Shown here one piece after another: positions 27,998 through 36,613 of a stretch of 64,000 nt of DNA. The stretch is taken from the NCBI RefSeq assembly GCF_003173735.1, contig NZ_CP029551.1:124001-188000 (forward strand). Direction: 5' to 3'. The stretch is from Methylobacterium radiodurans. GTDB taxonomy: Bacteria > Pseudomonadota > Alphaproteobacteria > Rhizobiales > Beijerinckiaceae. The stretch's first letter is position 1; every line of letters starts with the position of its first letter. A program made the position numbers and the translations under genes. The notes below the pieces were generated by a model, which worked only from the letters and a program-made list of their open reading frames with translations, searched no databases and was not told where the DNA came from.

Positions 27998-28801
27998 TCA
28001 CCACGGGATATGCCCGAACCGGTCCACGAGCCCCTGGTACTCGGCGTCGCTCTCCTGCTTCGCGGTCGAGCCCTGGCCGACCGCCGAGGTGCCCGAACCC
28101 GGATGGACGAGGCGCCGCACCAGGGGCAGCACGTAGCCGTGGCGCACGAGGTGGCTGTTCGGGCCGCCGAGGCTGAGCACGTTGGCGAGCCAGGGCCGAA
28201 CCTGCTGCGCATCCCGAAGGCTGGCGGGCGCCGTCGCCTCGACGAGATGGCCACGGCGCAGGCCAGTCTCCGCCAGGCGCCCGAGCCACTCGTTGTCGTA
28301 GTGCCACTTCGACCACATGCTGACGTCGCCGACGCGCGCGTGGGTGCTGCGGCGCATCAGCCAGCCGGAGGGCGTGGGAAAGTCGTTGATCCGCACGGCC
28401 TCGCCCGACTCGTCAACCTCGAGCTGGGTCGAAGAGACGAAGTCGAAGCTGTCGAGGGCGGGAATCGCGACCGAGAGGTATTGCGGCAGCCAGCGATCGT
28501 CGTCCTCCAGGAAGCCGACGAGGTCCCAGCTGTCGTCCACGGCCTGGAGGGCAGCGTTCAGGGCCGCGACCTGGGTCCTGCGGTCGCTGTGCACGAAGGT
28601 GAGCAGCGGGTGCTCGGCCAGCCGCGCCGGGATCTCGGTGCCGGGATCGACGCCGACGAAGAAGCGCAGCTCGACCGGCCGGTCGAGTTGCTGCGCCTCC
28701 GCGCTGCGGACCGCGTGTTCGAGGAAGTAGACGCCCGAGCCCTCGTCGCCCGCGAGCGTCGAGAGCTTCAGCCGGGACGGCGTGATAATCGCGATCTTCA
28801 T
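27998..28801 (-). CDS. Glycosyltransferase (GT-A fold)
   Basis: A 267-residue protein beginning MKIAIITPSRLKLSTLAGDE, with the acidic nucleotide-binding motif GFLEDDDRWLPQYL and a downstream conserved MWSKWHYDNEWLGRL segment that resembles the acceptor-binding region of GT2-like enzymes. The start lies one base after the stop of the fused heptose gene, so translation is probably coupled. No membrane segments are present. Donor and acceptor are unknown; a heptosyltransferase role is suggested only by position. Confidence 0.8.
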   Translation of the reverse strand: MKIAIITPSRLKLSTLAGDEGSGVYFLEHAVRSAEAQQLDRPVELRFFVGVDPGTEIPARLAEHPLLTFVHSDRRTQVAALNAALQAVDDSWDLVGFLEDDDRWLPQYLSVAIPALDSFDFVSSTQLEVDESGEAVRINDFPTPSGWLMRRSTHARVGDVSMWSKWHYDNEWLGRLAETGLRRGHLVEATAPASLRDAQQVRPWLANVLSLGGPNSHLVRHGYVLPLVRRLVHPGSGTSAVGQGSTAKQESDAEYQGLVDRFGHIPW

Positions 28802-28802
28802 C

Positions 28803-30086
28803 TCACGCCTCTTGCAGCCGTCGCGGCACGGTGCCGGACGGGTCGTCGGTGATCTGTTCGGACGGATCCGCCTGGGGTCGCGGGAGGATGCCCTCGCCGA
28901 CCAGGAAGGCGTGGAGGTCGCCGCCGGGGAAGAGATGCGGGCGCACGCCCGCCGCGCGGGCGGCCGCGCAGTCGCTCTCCCGGTCGCCGACGAGGCGGCT
29001 CGCGGCGCGGTCCACGGGCCAATGCGCCATGAGGTCGAGCAGCATGCCGGGCTCGGGCTTGCGCCAGGGATGGGCGCGCGCGTAGGCCGGCACCACGCCC
29101 TCCGGGTGGAAGGGGCAGTAGCGCACGTCGTCGATGTGGGCGCCGGCCGCGCGCAGCTCCGCCCGGATCCCGGCGTGAAGCACCTCGACATCCGTCTCCG
29201 CGTAGAGCCCGCGGGCGATTCCCGCCTGGTTGGTGACGAGGAAGACGAAGGCGCCGGCCTCGTTGAGGGCGGCCACCGCCTTGGCGGCGCCCGGGATCCA
29301 GCGGAACCGGTCTCGCGAGCCGACATAGTGGTCGTCGTGGTTGAGCACGCCGTCGCGGTCGAGGAACACGGCCGGGCGCATACTCTGGCGCGGAATCTCG
29401 ACCTGCGCCCGCGCGAAGCTCTCCGGCACGCCGATATCGAGGAAGTAGCCGGAGCGGATGAGTCCGGCGACGCGGCCGGCCTCCGCCAACCGGGGCAGCA
29501 CGTCCCGCTCCAGCGAGCAGGGGCCAGTGATCTCCGCGAGCAGGGAGCGGCGGACGAGGTAGATGCCCGCGTTGATGAGGCCCGGCCCCGGCGCTGGCGG
29601 CCGCTCCAGGAAGGCCGTCACCGTCTCGCCGCGGGTCAGGGCGACGCCGTAGCGCGCGGCGTCGGGCACCGCGCGCAGAGTCAGCGCGATGTCCGCCCGG
29701 GCGTTGCGCGCGAGGAGCGGTGCGAGCGCCAGGAGATTACAGTCGAACCAGGAATCGCCGTTGAGCAGGAGGAACTCATCGTCGGCGAGGCGGGCCGCGT
29801 GGGCGAGCGCGCCCCCGGTCCCGGCCTGATTGGGCTCGATGCAGATCCGCAGGCGCATCCCGAAGCGCTCGGCAACCGGGTTGGCGCGGATATAGGCCTC
29901 GATCTTCTCGCTGCGGAAGGCGGCGAGCAGCACCACCTCCTCGAAGCCGTGGCGGCCGAGCTCGAACAGCAGCGTGTCGAGGAAGGGCCGGCCCGCCACC
30001 GACAGGAGCGGCTTCGGGGTCTCGGCCGTCAGGGCTCCGAGGCGGGTGCCGAGCCCGCCGCAGAGGATCATCGCCTGGCGCAGCAC
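28803..30086 (-). CDS. Fused heptose-1-phosphate guanylyltransferase (HddC-like) and heptose bisphosphate phosphatase (GmhB-like)
   Basis: A 427-residue two-domain enzyme. Residues 1-~235 are a nucleotidyltransferase: [33 protein letters not shown] and [10 protein letters not shown]. Residues ~245-415 are a HAD phosphatase: [40 protein letters not shown] and [16 protein letters not shown]. These are two steps of the GDP-D-glycero-D-manno-heptose route, normally separate genes. In GmhB a zinc loop has Cys/His pairs; here CPFHPEG keeps Cys and His, but the second pair is replaced by HPW before RKPEPG, so the zinc site looks lost. The GTG at 30086 aligns with the start of HddC; the frame is open to 30128 and would then overlap gmhA. 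Confidence 0.9.
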   Translation of the reverse strand: MLRQAMILCGGLGTRLGALTAETPKPLLSVAGRPFLDTLLFELGRHGFEEVVLLAAFRSEKIEAYIRANPVAERFGMRLRICIEPNQAGTGGALAHAARLADDEFLLLNGDSWFDCNLLALAPLLARNARADIALTLRAVPDAARYGVALTRGETVTAFLERPPAPGPGLINAGIYLVRRSLLAEITGPCSLERDVLPRLAEAGRVAGLIRSGYFLDIGVPESFARAQVEIPRQSMRPAVFLDRDGVLNHDDHYVGSRDRFRWIPGAAKAVAALNEAGAFVFLVTNQAGIARGLYAETDVEVLHAGIRAELRAAGAHIDDVRYCPFHPEGVVPAYARAHPWRKPEPGMLLDLMAHWPVDRAASRLVGDRESDCAAARAAGVRPHLFPGGDLHAFLVGEGILPRPQADPSEQITDDPSGTVPRRLQEA

Positions 30087-30090
30087 GGGA

Positions 30091-30726
30091 TCAGGCCGCC
30101 CGGTTCCGCGCACCATCCCGGGACGCATCCTTCTGCGCGAAGCGCTCGGCCAGGTTCGGGCGCAGGCGCGCCTCGACCCGGCCGCAGATCGCGTGGGCGA
30201 GCGCCATGTGGACCTGCTGGATCAGCGGCGTCGCGTCGGAGGGCACGCACAGCAGCACGTCGGCGAAGGGCGCCATCAGGCCGCCGCTCCGCCCCGTGAG
30301 ACCGATCGTGGCGAGGCGCAGATCCTGCGCGGCGTGCATGGCGCGAAGCACGTTCGGCGAGTTGCCGGAGGTCGAGAGCGCGAGGCAGACGTCGCCCGGG
30401 TGCCCGAGGGCCAACACCTGGCGCTCGAACACCCGCTCGTAGCCGTAATCGTTGCCGATCGCGGTGAGGACGGAGGTGTCGGTGGTCAGCGCGAGCGCCG
30501 CCAGCGGCGCGCGGTCGTAGTTGAAGCGCGAGACGAACTCGCCCGCGATGTGCTGGGCGTCGCCCGCGCTTCCGCCATTGCCGAAGACGAGCAGCTTGCC
30601 GCCGGCCTCGAGCGACGCGCCGATCCGGTCGGCGGCCTGCTCGGCTGCAGCGAGCAGGTTGGGGCAGTCGATCGCTGCCTGGATCACGTCCCGCGAGCTG
30701 ACGAGGTACTCGGTGAAGTCGGTCAT
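30091..30726 (-). CDS. gmhA: Sedoheptulose 7-phosphate isomerase
   Basis: A 211-residue SIS-domain protein that isomerises sedoheptulose 7-phosphate to D-glycero-D-manno-heptose 7-phosphate, the entry step of heptose synthesis. Conserved parts are [20 protein letters not shown], with zinc and substrate ligands, [14 protein letters not shown] and [18 protein letters not shown]. Length is that of GmhA. ATG at 30726 begins the conserved protein; upstream in-frame codons are Arg/Gly-rich and unlikely. The fused guanylyltransferase/phosphatase gene starts four bases after its stop. Confidence 0.95.
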   Translation of the reverse strand: MTDFTEYLVSSRDVIQAAIDCPNLLAAAEQAADRIGASLEAGGKLLVFGNGGSAGDAQHIAGEFVSRFNYDRAPLAALALTTDTSVLTAIGNDYGYERVFERQVLALGHPGDVCLALSTSGNSPNVLRAMHAAQDLRLATIGLTGRSGGLMAPFADVLLCVPSDATPLIQQVHMALAHAICGRVEARLRPNLAERFAQKDASRDGARNRAA

Positions 30727-30892
30727 GGTCGGCGCCGTCCAGCCTGTCGCGGAGCGGCGGGGCCGGCCATCAGGACCCGTCCCGCCGCTCCCGCCAAGAC
30801 CCGCGCCCGAGGGGCGGACCTTCAGGCCTACGGTCTGGCGCACGCGCCTTGTGTCAGACTTGCGTCCCGCGTTCGGGCGGGGCCGCACCGGC

Positions 30893-31825
30893 TCAGACGT
30901 TGGCGAAGCGACCGTTGCGCAGCATCGTGTAGCCGCGCACCAGCTCGCGGATGCCAGCGTCCAGATCGATGTCCGGCGACCAGCCCGTCGCCTCGAGCTT
31001 GTCGTTCGAGACGATGTAGTCGCGCTTGTCCGGATCCTCGCCGATCGGCGCCTCGATGTAGACGAAGCGCGGCACGTGGTCCTTGATCCGCGCGCAGAGT
31101 TCGAGCTTCGACAGGTTCGCCGAGGACAGGCCGAGGTTGTAGGCTTCGCCCCGCATCTGCGCGAACCGGTCGATCGCGTGCAGGAAGCCCTTCGCGACGT
31201 CGCGGATGTGGATGTAGTTGCGCTTGAAGTGCCCCTCGAACACGACGAGTGCGCCGTCGTTCACCGCCCGGTGAGTGAAGTCGTTGACGAGGAGGTCGAG
31301 GCGCATGCGCGGCGCCATGCCGAAGACCGTGGCGAGCCGCAGGGAGACGCCGCGGCCACTGCCGAGCACCGCGTCCTCGGCCTCGCACTTCGTGACACCG
31401 TAGAGCGAGATCGGCCGCAGCGGCGTCTCCTCGGTGCAGAACTTTCCGGCCTCGCCGATGCCGTAGCCCGAATTCGTGGTCGGATAGACGATCATCTGGT
31501 CGCCGCCGCTTCGGGCGACGAGGTCGCGCACGGCGTCGCGGTTGAGGGTGGTGGCGCCGACCGCGTCCTCCTTGCAGAGCGGCGCGCCGACCAGGGCGGC
31601 CAGCGGGATCAGCACGTCGTGCTGCGGCACGAGTTCATCGAGGAGACGATGGTCGCGCGCGTCGCCGCGCACCGGCCTGAACCCCTCGTAGGCGCAGGCG
31701 GCGGCCAATTCCGTGCCCCCGGCCCGGAAGGTGTCGAGCACCGTCACCGAATCGCCGCGCTGCAAGAGGATCGGCACGAGGATCGAACCGATGTAGCCGG
31801 CCCCGCCGGTCACGAGTACGCGCAT
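30893..31825 (-). CDS. NAD-dependent sugar epimerase/dehydratase (extended SDR)
   Basis: A 310-residue SDR: cofactor loop LVTGGAGYIGSILVP, active-site region IVYPTTNSGYGIG, catalytic YGVTKCEAE and the family block LRLATVFGMAPRMRLDLLV, then NYIHIRDVAKGFLHAI. This last combination occurs in SDRs of heptose and deoxysugar clusters. It sits directly upstream of gmhA, suggesting action on GDP-heptose or a derivative, but neither epimerase nor reductase activity can be assigned. The ATG at 31825 is chosen because the Rossmann strand begins there. Confidence 0.83.
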   Translation of the reverse strand: MRVLVTGGAGYIGSILVPILLQRGDSVTVLDTFRAGGTELAAACAYEGFRPVRGDARDHRLLDELVPQHDVLIPLAALVGAPLCKEDAVGATTLNRDAVRDLVARSGGDQMIVYPTTNSGYGIGEAGKFCTEETPLRPISLYGVTKCEAEDAVLGSGRGVSLRLATVFGMAPRMRLDLLVNDFTHRAVNDGALVVFEGHFKRNYIHIRDVAKGFLHAIDRFAQMRGEAYNLGLSSANLSKLELCARIKDHVPRFVYIEAPIGEDPDKRDYIVSNDKLEATGWSPDIDLDAGIRELVRGYTMLRNGRFANV

Positions 31826-31997
31826 GGTTCCGCCCTGCTTCGGGTCTCGTCCGAGACCGTGCCCCGGCGGGACCGCACTCGCGGCGGCGCTCCGCCCTGG
31901 TGCGCGCCTACCACGCTTCGGCACCGCGCTTGAAGACGACGCGCGCGGGGCGGGCGACGACGGCGCGCACCTGTGTCCGGGAGGACTCGGCCCGCGG

Positions 31998-32771
31998 CTA
32001 GCGGCCGACTGACCGGAGGTAGCGCTCGACCTCGGCTCCGCTCTCCGGGAGCGGCCGGCCCGTCAGCGCGGCAAGCTTGTCGGTCGCGATCTCGAAGCGG
32101 AGGGTCGGCGCCTCGGGCGCGAAGGGTGCGCGGGCGCCCAGCCGGGCGTGCAGGTCGCCGATCCGGACCGTGCCGGTGGCGCCCAGATTCACGATCTCGC
32201 CGCAGACCTGCCGCTCGACCAGGGTCCAGACGAGGTCGGCGGCCGTGTCGGTGCCGATGAACTGCAGCGCGCTGTCGGGCGCGAGCCGGACCGTCTGGTC
32301 GTGGAGCATGTCGAAGACCGCGTTCTTGCGCATCCCCGACCCGACGAAGCCGCCCATGCGCAGCACGAGCGGCCGGGGGTGGCGGGCCAGCACCAGCTGC
32401 TCCGCGAGGTACTTGTGCAGGCCGTACCGGCTCTGGCGCCGCACATCGATGGGAGCGGCTTCGTGCGCGAGCGACGGGCTGCTCGGGTCCGGATAGACGT
32501 CGCCGCTCGACAGGTAGAGGTAGGCGTCGCTGCGGAAATCCTCCAGCGTGTGGCAGACGGAGCGGACGGAGGCGTCGAACTCCCAGCGCGGGTCGCGGTC
32601 GGCCAGGAACTTCTTCGAGTTCCCGTTCGCGTTGATCAGGAGCGCGCAGGCCGTGCCGATATGAGCCTCGTAGTTCGCGCGGGTGATCACACGGTGCTCC
32701 AGCCCGCGCGCGGCGCAGAGCCGCGCGTAGGCCGAGCCGACGAAGCCGTCACCGCCGAGAACGTAGATCAT
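31998..32771 (-). CDS. Short NAD-dependent epimerase/reductase (SDR)
   Basis: A 257-residue SDR, shorter than usual because the C-terminal substrate lobe is reduced. It begins at the Rossmann fold (MIYVLGGDGFVGSAYARL), has a serine in LYLSSGDVYPDPSSP, the pair YGLHK (SRYGLHKYLAEQ), and VLRMGGFVGSGMRKN. Its start is three bases after the stop of the fucose-synthase-like gene, so it belongs to the same transcript. It is probably a nucleotide-sugar reductase acting after the neighbouring enzyme; the substrate is unknown. Confidence 0.78.
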   Translation of the reverse strand: MIYVLGGDGFVGSAYARLCAARGLEHRVITRANYEAHIGTACALLINANGNSKKFLADRDPRWEFDASVRSVCHTLEDFRSDAYLYLSSGDVYPDPSSPSLAHEAAPIDVRRQSRYGLHKYLAEQLVLARHPRPLVLRMGGFVGSGMRKNAVFDMLHDQTVRLAPDSALQFIGTDTAADLVWTLVERQVCGEIVNLGATGTVRIGDLHARLGARAPFAPEAPTLRFEIATDKLAALTGRPLPESGAEVERYLRSVGR

Positions 32772-32774
32772 GGC

Positions 32775-33725
32775 TCAGAGCCGCAATCCGTCGCCGCGGG
32801 TCTCGTAGTTCGCCGCCAGCCAGTCGATGGTCCGGCGCAGCCCGTCCCGCAGGGGCGTCCGACAGGAAAGCCCGAGACCGGCGAGCCGCGCGGTGTCGAA
32901 GATCTTGACCATCTGGCCGTCCGGCTTGTCCCTGTCCCAGACGATGCGGCCCTCGAACCCGACCAGCTCGGCGATGATCTCGGCGAGGTCACGGATACGC
33001 GTGGGCTCGCCCTGGCTGACGTTGACCGGCTCGTCGGCGCTGTAGCGCTCGATGAAGTAGGGGATCGTCGCCGCCACGTCGCCCGCGTAGACGAAGTCGC
33101 GTTGGGGTTGGCCGCTGCCCCACATCACGACCTCGCCCACGCCCTGCCGCCGGGCCTCGTAGTAACGCCGGATCATCGCCGGGACGACGTGGCTGTCGAG
33201 GGTGGTGAAGTTGTCGAACTCGCCGTACATGTTGCCGGGGATGATCACGGCCGTGTCGAGGCCGTACTGGCGGCGGTAGGAGCGCGCCGCCACCGTGCCC
33301 ATCATCTTGGCCGTGGAGTAGCCCGCGCTCTCGTCCTGCGGGTAGCCCTTCCAGAGTTGGCTCTCGTCGATGGGGCTCGCAGCCGTCGCCGGGTAGGAGC
33401 AGCCGCCCATCGGGTAGACCAGCTTGCCGATCCGGCGCCGGGCCGCGGCCTCGAACATGTGCGCGGTCAGGATCGTGTTGCGATAGTAGAAGTCGGCCGG
33501 GTAGGTCCGGTTCGCGCCGATGCCGCCGGAATAGGCGGCGTAGTGCACCACGACGTCGGGCCGGGTCGCGTCGAGCAGCCGCTCGACCTCGCGCAGATCC
33601 ATCAGGTCGTGATCCGAGCTTGAGACTGCGACGACGTTGTCCGCACCATAGGCTTCTCGGAGCACCGGCAGCGTGTGGCGTCCGAGGAAGCCGGAAGCCC
33701 CGGTCATCAGGATGCGCTTCGGCAT
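32775..33725 (-). CDS. GDP-L-fucose synthase-like 4-keto sugar epimerase/reductase
   Basis: A 316-residue SDR most like GDP-fucose synthase (Fcl/WcaG): cofactor loop LMTGASGFLGRHTL, VVHYAAYSGGIGANRTYPADF (the GGI-AN-xYPADF block is characteristic), YPMGGCSYP, catalytic YSTAKMMG and IIPGNMYGEFDNF. GDP-fucose synthase needs GDP-4-keto-6-deoxymannose, but no GDP-mannose 4,6-dehydratase is in the window. Given the GDP-heptose genes downstream, a GDP-6-deoxyheptose-type product is possible. The neighbouring SDR starts directly after it. Confidence 0.83.
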   Translation of the reverse strand: MPKRILMTGASGFLGRHTLPVLREAYGADNVVAVSSSDHDLMDLREVERLLDATRPDVVVHYAAYSGGIGANRTYPADFYYRNTILTAHMFEAAARRRIGKLVYPMGGCSYPATAASPIDESQLWKGYPQDESAGYSTAKMMGTVAARSYRRQYGLDTAVIIPGNMYGEFDNFTTLDSHVVPAMIRRYYEARRQGVGEVVMWGSGQPQRDFVYAGDVAATIPYFIERYSADEPVNVSQGEPTRIRDLAEIIAELVGFEGRIVWDRDKPDGQMVKIFDTARLAGLGLSCRTPLRDGLRRTIDWLAANYETRGDGLRL

Positions 33726-33972
33726 GGCGTCCTCGTCCTCTCGTCGGCCGCCGCTTTAGGACCGCACCCGGCCGCTCGCAAGCACTCGCTCTCTCGGGTG
33801 CCTGCTCAACCCATCCTCGCGGGGATCACCACCCCGATCCAGCCCTCGGTGATCGCGGCAGGCACACCCTTGATCGTCCGTCCGAGACGCAAAACCCGGT
33901 TCGGCCGCACCCGCGGCATGGGCCGGCGCAGAACGCCCGGCCGAAGATGACACGCTCCGCCGGCCGGCGGCG

Positions 33973-34785
33973 CTACGAGAGCTTGCGGACGACGAACCGC
34001 TCCATCAGCAGGCCGATGCTGAGCGTCGTGAGCCCGAACATGACCACGTAGAAGTAATCCACTTGGACATCGAGGGCCGGATAATAACCCAGCCGAACCC
34101 ACTCGATGATCTGAACCGCAGGATTGTACTTGAGGATAGAGTAGATCTGCTCGGGCAGATAATTCGGCAGGAACATCACACCACTGGTGATGTAAATGAT
34201 GATGTTGAACAGGACGTAGCCCATCGCCCAGGCGGGAAAGTACGCCATGATGCAGACGTTCACGAAGCCGATCCCGATACCGAGCAGGATCGCCGCCAGG
34301 AATCCCGTCACCGCCGTGAAGGGTTCAACCGGTCGCGGATCGACGCCGAGGGCGGCCAGGATCGCCAGCACGACGATCAGGCTGAGGGAGCCGCTGACGA
34401 TCTCAACGAGCAGGCGCGCGAAGATCACGTCAATGAGCTTCACCTGTGGGTAATACGTGAGCGGCCGATTGGCGCCGACCGACTTCATCACTTCGCGGGA
34501 CATGTACTGATAAATCAGCACCGGCACCGCGCCGCTCGCGAAGAAGATCGGACTGCTCTCACCGATCGGCGCCGGCACCTTGCGGAAGTAGTAGATCGCC
34601 ACCAGCATGAAGACGTGGGCGCAAGGCCAGAGCACGACCACGGCGTAGCCCCAGTAGGAGGCGCCGAAGCGGGTGCGCATGTCGCGCAGCATCAGGGCGT
34701 GCAGCACGCGCAGGTAGGATTCGGTCGCGCTCAGCCGCGGCGCGGCGTCCGGAAGCGCGAGGGCCGACGGACCCTGGTAGCTCAT
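33973..34785 (-). CDS. ABC-2 type polysaccharide export permease (KpsM/Wzm-like)
   Basis: A 270-residue inner-membrane protein with about six hydrophobic helices. The N-terminal motif VLHALMLRDMRTRFGASYWGY is the conserved start of KpsM-type capsule permeases, followed by ALVWP-like WPCAHVFMLVAIYYF, and the C-terminal stretch YNPAVQIIEWVRLGYYPALD matches the same family. It should pair with an ATPase (KpsT/Wzt) to carry the finished glycan across the inner membrane, but none is adjacent. ATG at 34785 is preferred; the frame is open from a GTG at 34821. A 247-bp gap to the next gene downstream shows nothing. Confidence 0.88.
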   Translation of the reverse strand: MSYQGPSALALPDAAPRLSATESYLRVLHALMLRDMRTRFGASYWGYAVVVLWPCAHVFMLVAIYYFRKVPAPIGESSPIFFASGAVPVLIYQYMSREVMKSVGANRPLTYYPQVKLIDVIFARLLVEIVSGSLSLIVVLAILAALGVDPRPVEPFTAVTGFLAAILLGIGIGFVNVCIMAYFPAWAMGYVLFNIIIYITSGVMFLPNYLPEQIYSILKYNPAVQIIEWVRLGYYPALDVQVDYFYVVMFGLTTLSIGLLMERFVVRKLS

Positions 34786-35185
34786 GGCGTCTTGCGTCTC
34801 TCGGATCGGGGCGTCAGCCACCGGTTAAGCCGCAGGCTCTGCGCGGGCAACACGTCGAGAGTATGGCCTTGCGGCGCGAGCCGCCGACGTCCTTTCCGGA
34901 TGCTCCGATGCCGGCCGGCGCTGGGAGCAGACGACGGCGTTCCGAGCTCTGGCTTGCATCTCCGAGGCATAGCCCGTTGCTTTAATCCCGGCTCGATCGA
35001 CGATTGCGGATCGAACGGGCCTCGCTGTCACTAGCTCTTCCGCCACATGCTCACATGATCAGCAGAGAAAACCAGGCATCGCCCCTGGCGACCGCTTGAC
35101 GGTCGATCGTGATTCAAGGCTACTGAATACAGAGTGCCACCGCGAAGGGCACCGCCGCGCGAGCGGCCTGTTGGGAGAGGAAACG
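34786..35185. other. Divergent intergenic region between export permease and amino-acid transporter
   Basis: No gene is supported over 400 bp. It must hold promoters for both flanking, divergently read operons. A candidate for the plus-strand operon is annotated separately. Confidence 0.5.
35095..35126 (+). promoter_or_regulatory. Candidate sigma-70 promoter of the branched-chain transporter operon
   Basis: CTTGAC at 35095-35100 matches the alphaproteobacterial -35 box well. The best -10 candidates are weak (CTACTG near 35120-35125) at a spacing of 18-20. It lies ~60-90 bp upstream of the start codon. The assignment rests mainly on the -35 match. Confidence 0.35.
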
Positions 35186-36397
35186 ATGCGATTTACCGTA
35201 GGCGCGTCCGCGCTCGCGCTGGCCTGCGCGCTGGCGCTCACACCGGCCCGGGCCGCGGACCCGATCAAGATCGGCCTGAGCGGGCCCTACACGGGCGGTT
35301 CCTCCTCGATGGGCGTCTCGATGCGCGACGGCGCCAAGCTCGCCGCCGCCGAGATCAACAAGGCGGGCGGCGTGCTCGGCCGGCCGATCCAGCTCGTGGA
35401 GCGCGACGACGAGGCCAAGAACGAGGTCGGCGCCCAGGTCGCCCAGGAGCTGATCAACAAGGAGAAGGTCGTCGCCAGCGTCGGCTTCATCAACACCGGC
35501 GTGGCGCTGGCCGCCCAGCGCTTCTACCAGGAAGCCGAGATCCCGGTGTTCAACAACGTCGCCACCGGCACGATCATCACCAACCAGTTCAAGGAGCCGG
35601 ACTACGACGCCAACTACGTCTTCCGGAACTCCGCCTACGACGTGCTCCAGGCCGGCCTGATGGTCGACGAGGCTCTCGCCCAGGGCCACAAGAAGATCGC
35701 GATCCTGGCAGACTCGACCAATTACGGCCAGCTCGGCCGCGAGGACATCGAAAAGTACCTCGCCACCAAGGGCGTGAAGCCGGTCGCGGTCGAGAAGTTC
35801 AACATCAAGGACGTCGACATGACGGCCCAGCTGCTGAAGGCGCAGCAGGCCGGCGCCGAAGTCATCCTCGCCTACGGCATCGGGCCGGAGCTGGCGCAGA
35901 TCTCCAACGGCATGGCCAAGCTCGGCTGGAAGGTGCCGATGATCACGAGCTGGCCGTCCTCGATGCAGAGCTTCATCGATATCGCCGGCGCCAACGGCAA
36001 CGGCGTGATCATGCCGCAGACCTTCATCGAGGATCAGACGCTGCCGAAGCGCAAGGCGTTCCTCGAGAACTACTACAAGACGTACGGCGTGACGAAGATC
36101 CCGACCCCCGTGGCGGGCGCGCAAGGCTACGACTCGATCTTCCTGCTCGCGGCGGCCATCAAGCAGGCCGGCAGCACCGACGGGGCGAAGATCCGCGCCG
36201 CCCTGGAGAACCTGAACGAGAAGGTCGAGGGCGTCGTCACCACCTACGACAAGCCTTTCACGGCCAAGGACCACAACGCGATCTCCCGCAACATGGTCGT
36301 GTTCGGCAAGGTGCAGGACGGCAAGATCGTCTACGCCAAGCCCGAGGATGCCAAGAACGCGGGCGTCGTCCGCCTCAAGGAGAAGACCTCGAACTGA
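35186..36397 (+). CDS. Branched-chain amino acid-type ABC transporter substrate-binding protein
   Basis: A 403-residue periplasmic binding protein. The signal peptide (MRFTVGASALALACALALTPARA) is followed by DPIKIGLSGPYTGGSSSMG, the ligand-binding start of LivJ/LivK-type proteins, then LAAAEINKAGGVLGRPIQLV and VAGAQGYDSIFLLAAAI. The ligand may be a branched-chain amino acid, an amide or an aromatic acid; the family is broad. The start is set by GGAGAGG at 35174-35180. The operon continues with livH, the fused livM-livG and livF, separated from this gene by two strong hairpins that may allow higher expression of the binding protein. Confidence 0.92.
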   Translation: MRFTVGASALALACALALTPARAADPIKIGLSGPYTGGSSSMGVSMRDGAKLAAAEINKAGGVLGRPIQLVERDDEAKNEVGAQVAQELINKEKVVASVGFINTGVALAAQRFYQEAEIPVFNNVATGTIITNQFKEPDYDANYVFRNSAYDVLQAGLMVDEALAQGHKKIAILADSTNYGQLGREDIEKYLATKGVKPVAVEKFNIKDVDMTAQLLKAQQAGAEVILAYGIGPELAQISNGMAKLGWKVPMITSWPSSMQSFIDIAGANGNGVIMPQTFIEDQTLPKRKAFLENYYKTYGVTKIPTPVAGAQGYDSIFLLAAAIKQAGSTDGAKIRAALENLNEKVEGVVTTYDKPFTAKDHNAISRNMVVFGKVQDGKIVYAKPEDAKNAGVVRLKEKTSN

Positions 36398-36408
36398 GGT
36401 CGGCCATC

Positions 36409-36437
36409 GCCACCGGCTTCCTCCGGAAGCCGGTGGC
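36409..36437 (+). terminator. 13-bp perfect stem-loop after the binding-protein gene
   Basis: Arms 36409-36421 and 36425-36437 pair perfectly with a 3-nt loop, 11 bp after the stop codon. It is likely an attenuator or 3' stabiliser rather than a full stop, since the permease genes have no obvious own promoter. Confidence 0.65.
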
Positions 36438-36509
36438 TCGACTCCGCGGAAGATCGGCCCGCAGGGCCCCCCGGCGTGGCGGCTCCGATCCGGATACGCG
36501 CACGGCGAT

Positions 36510-36542
36510 CGGGAGCGGGCCGGAGCAGCCGGCCCGCTCCCG
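36510..36542 (+). terminator. 14-bp perfect stem-loop upstream of livH
   Basis: Arms 36510-36523 and 36529-36542 pair perfectly around a 5-nt loop (agcag). It is the second hairpin in the 216-bp gap between the binding protein and livH, 71 bp before the livH start. Confidence 0.6.
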
Positions 36543-36613
36543 GTGCCGCACCATTCCCATCGATCCGACGGCCGTGTCCGCGGATCCCAGGCATCCCCCC
36601 TCACGGCGTACCC

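Noticed and set aside
26870..28852. Plus-strand open frame of 660 codons opposite hddA and a glycosyltransferase
   Set aside because: Antisense shadow of two conserved genes; the predicted product is Arg/Glu/Ala repetitive.
36398..36613. Possible riboswitch between the binding-protein and livH genes
   Set aside because: The structure is two simple perfect hairpins with no conserved junction or ligand-binding core, better explained as attenuators or mRNA stabilisers.
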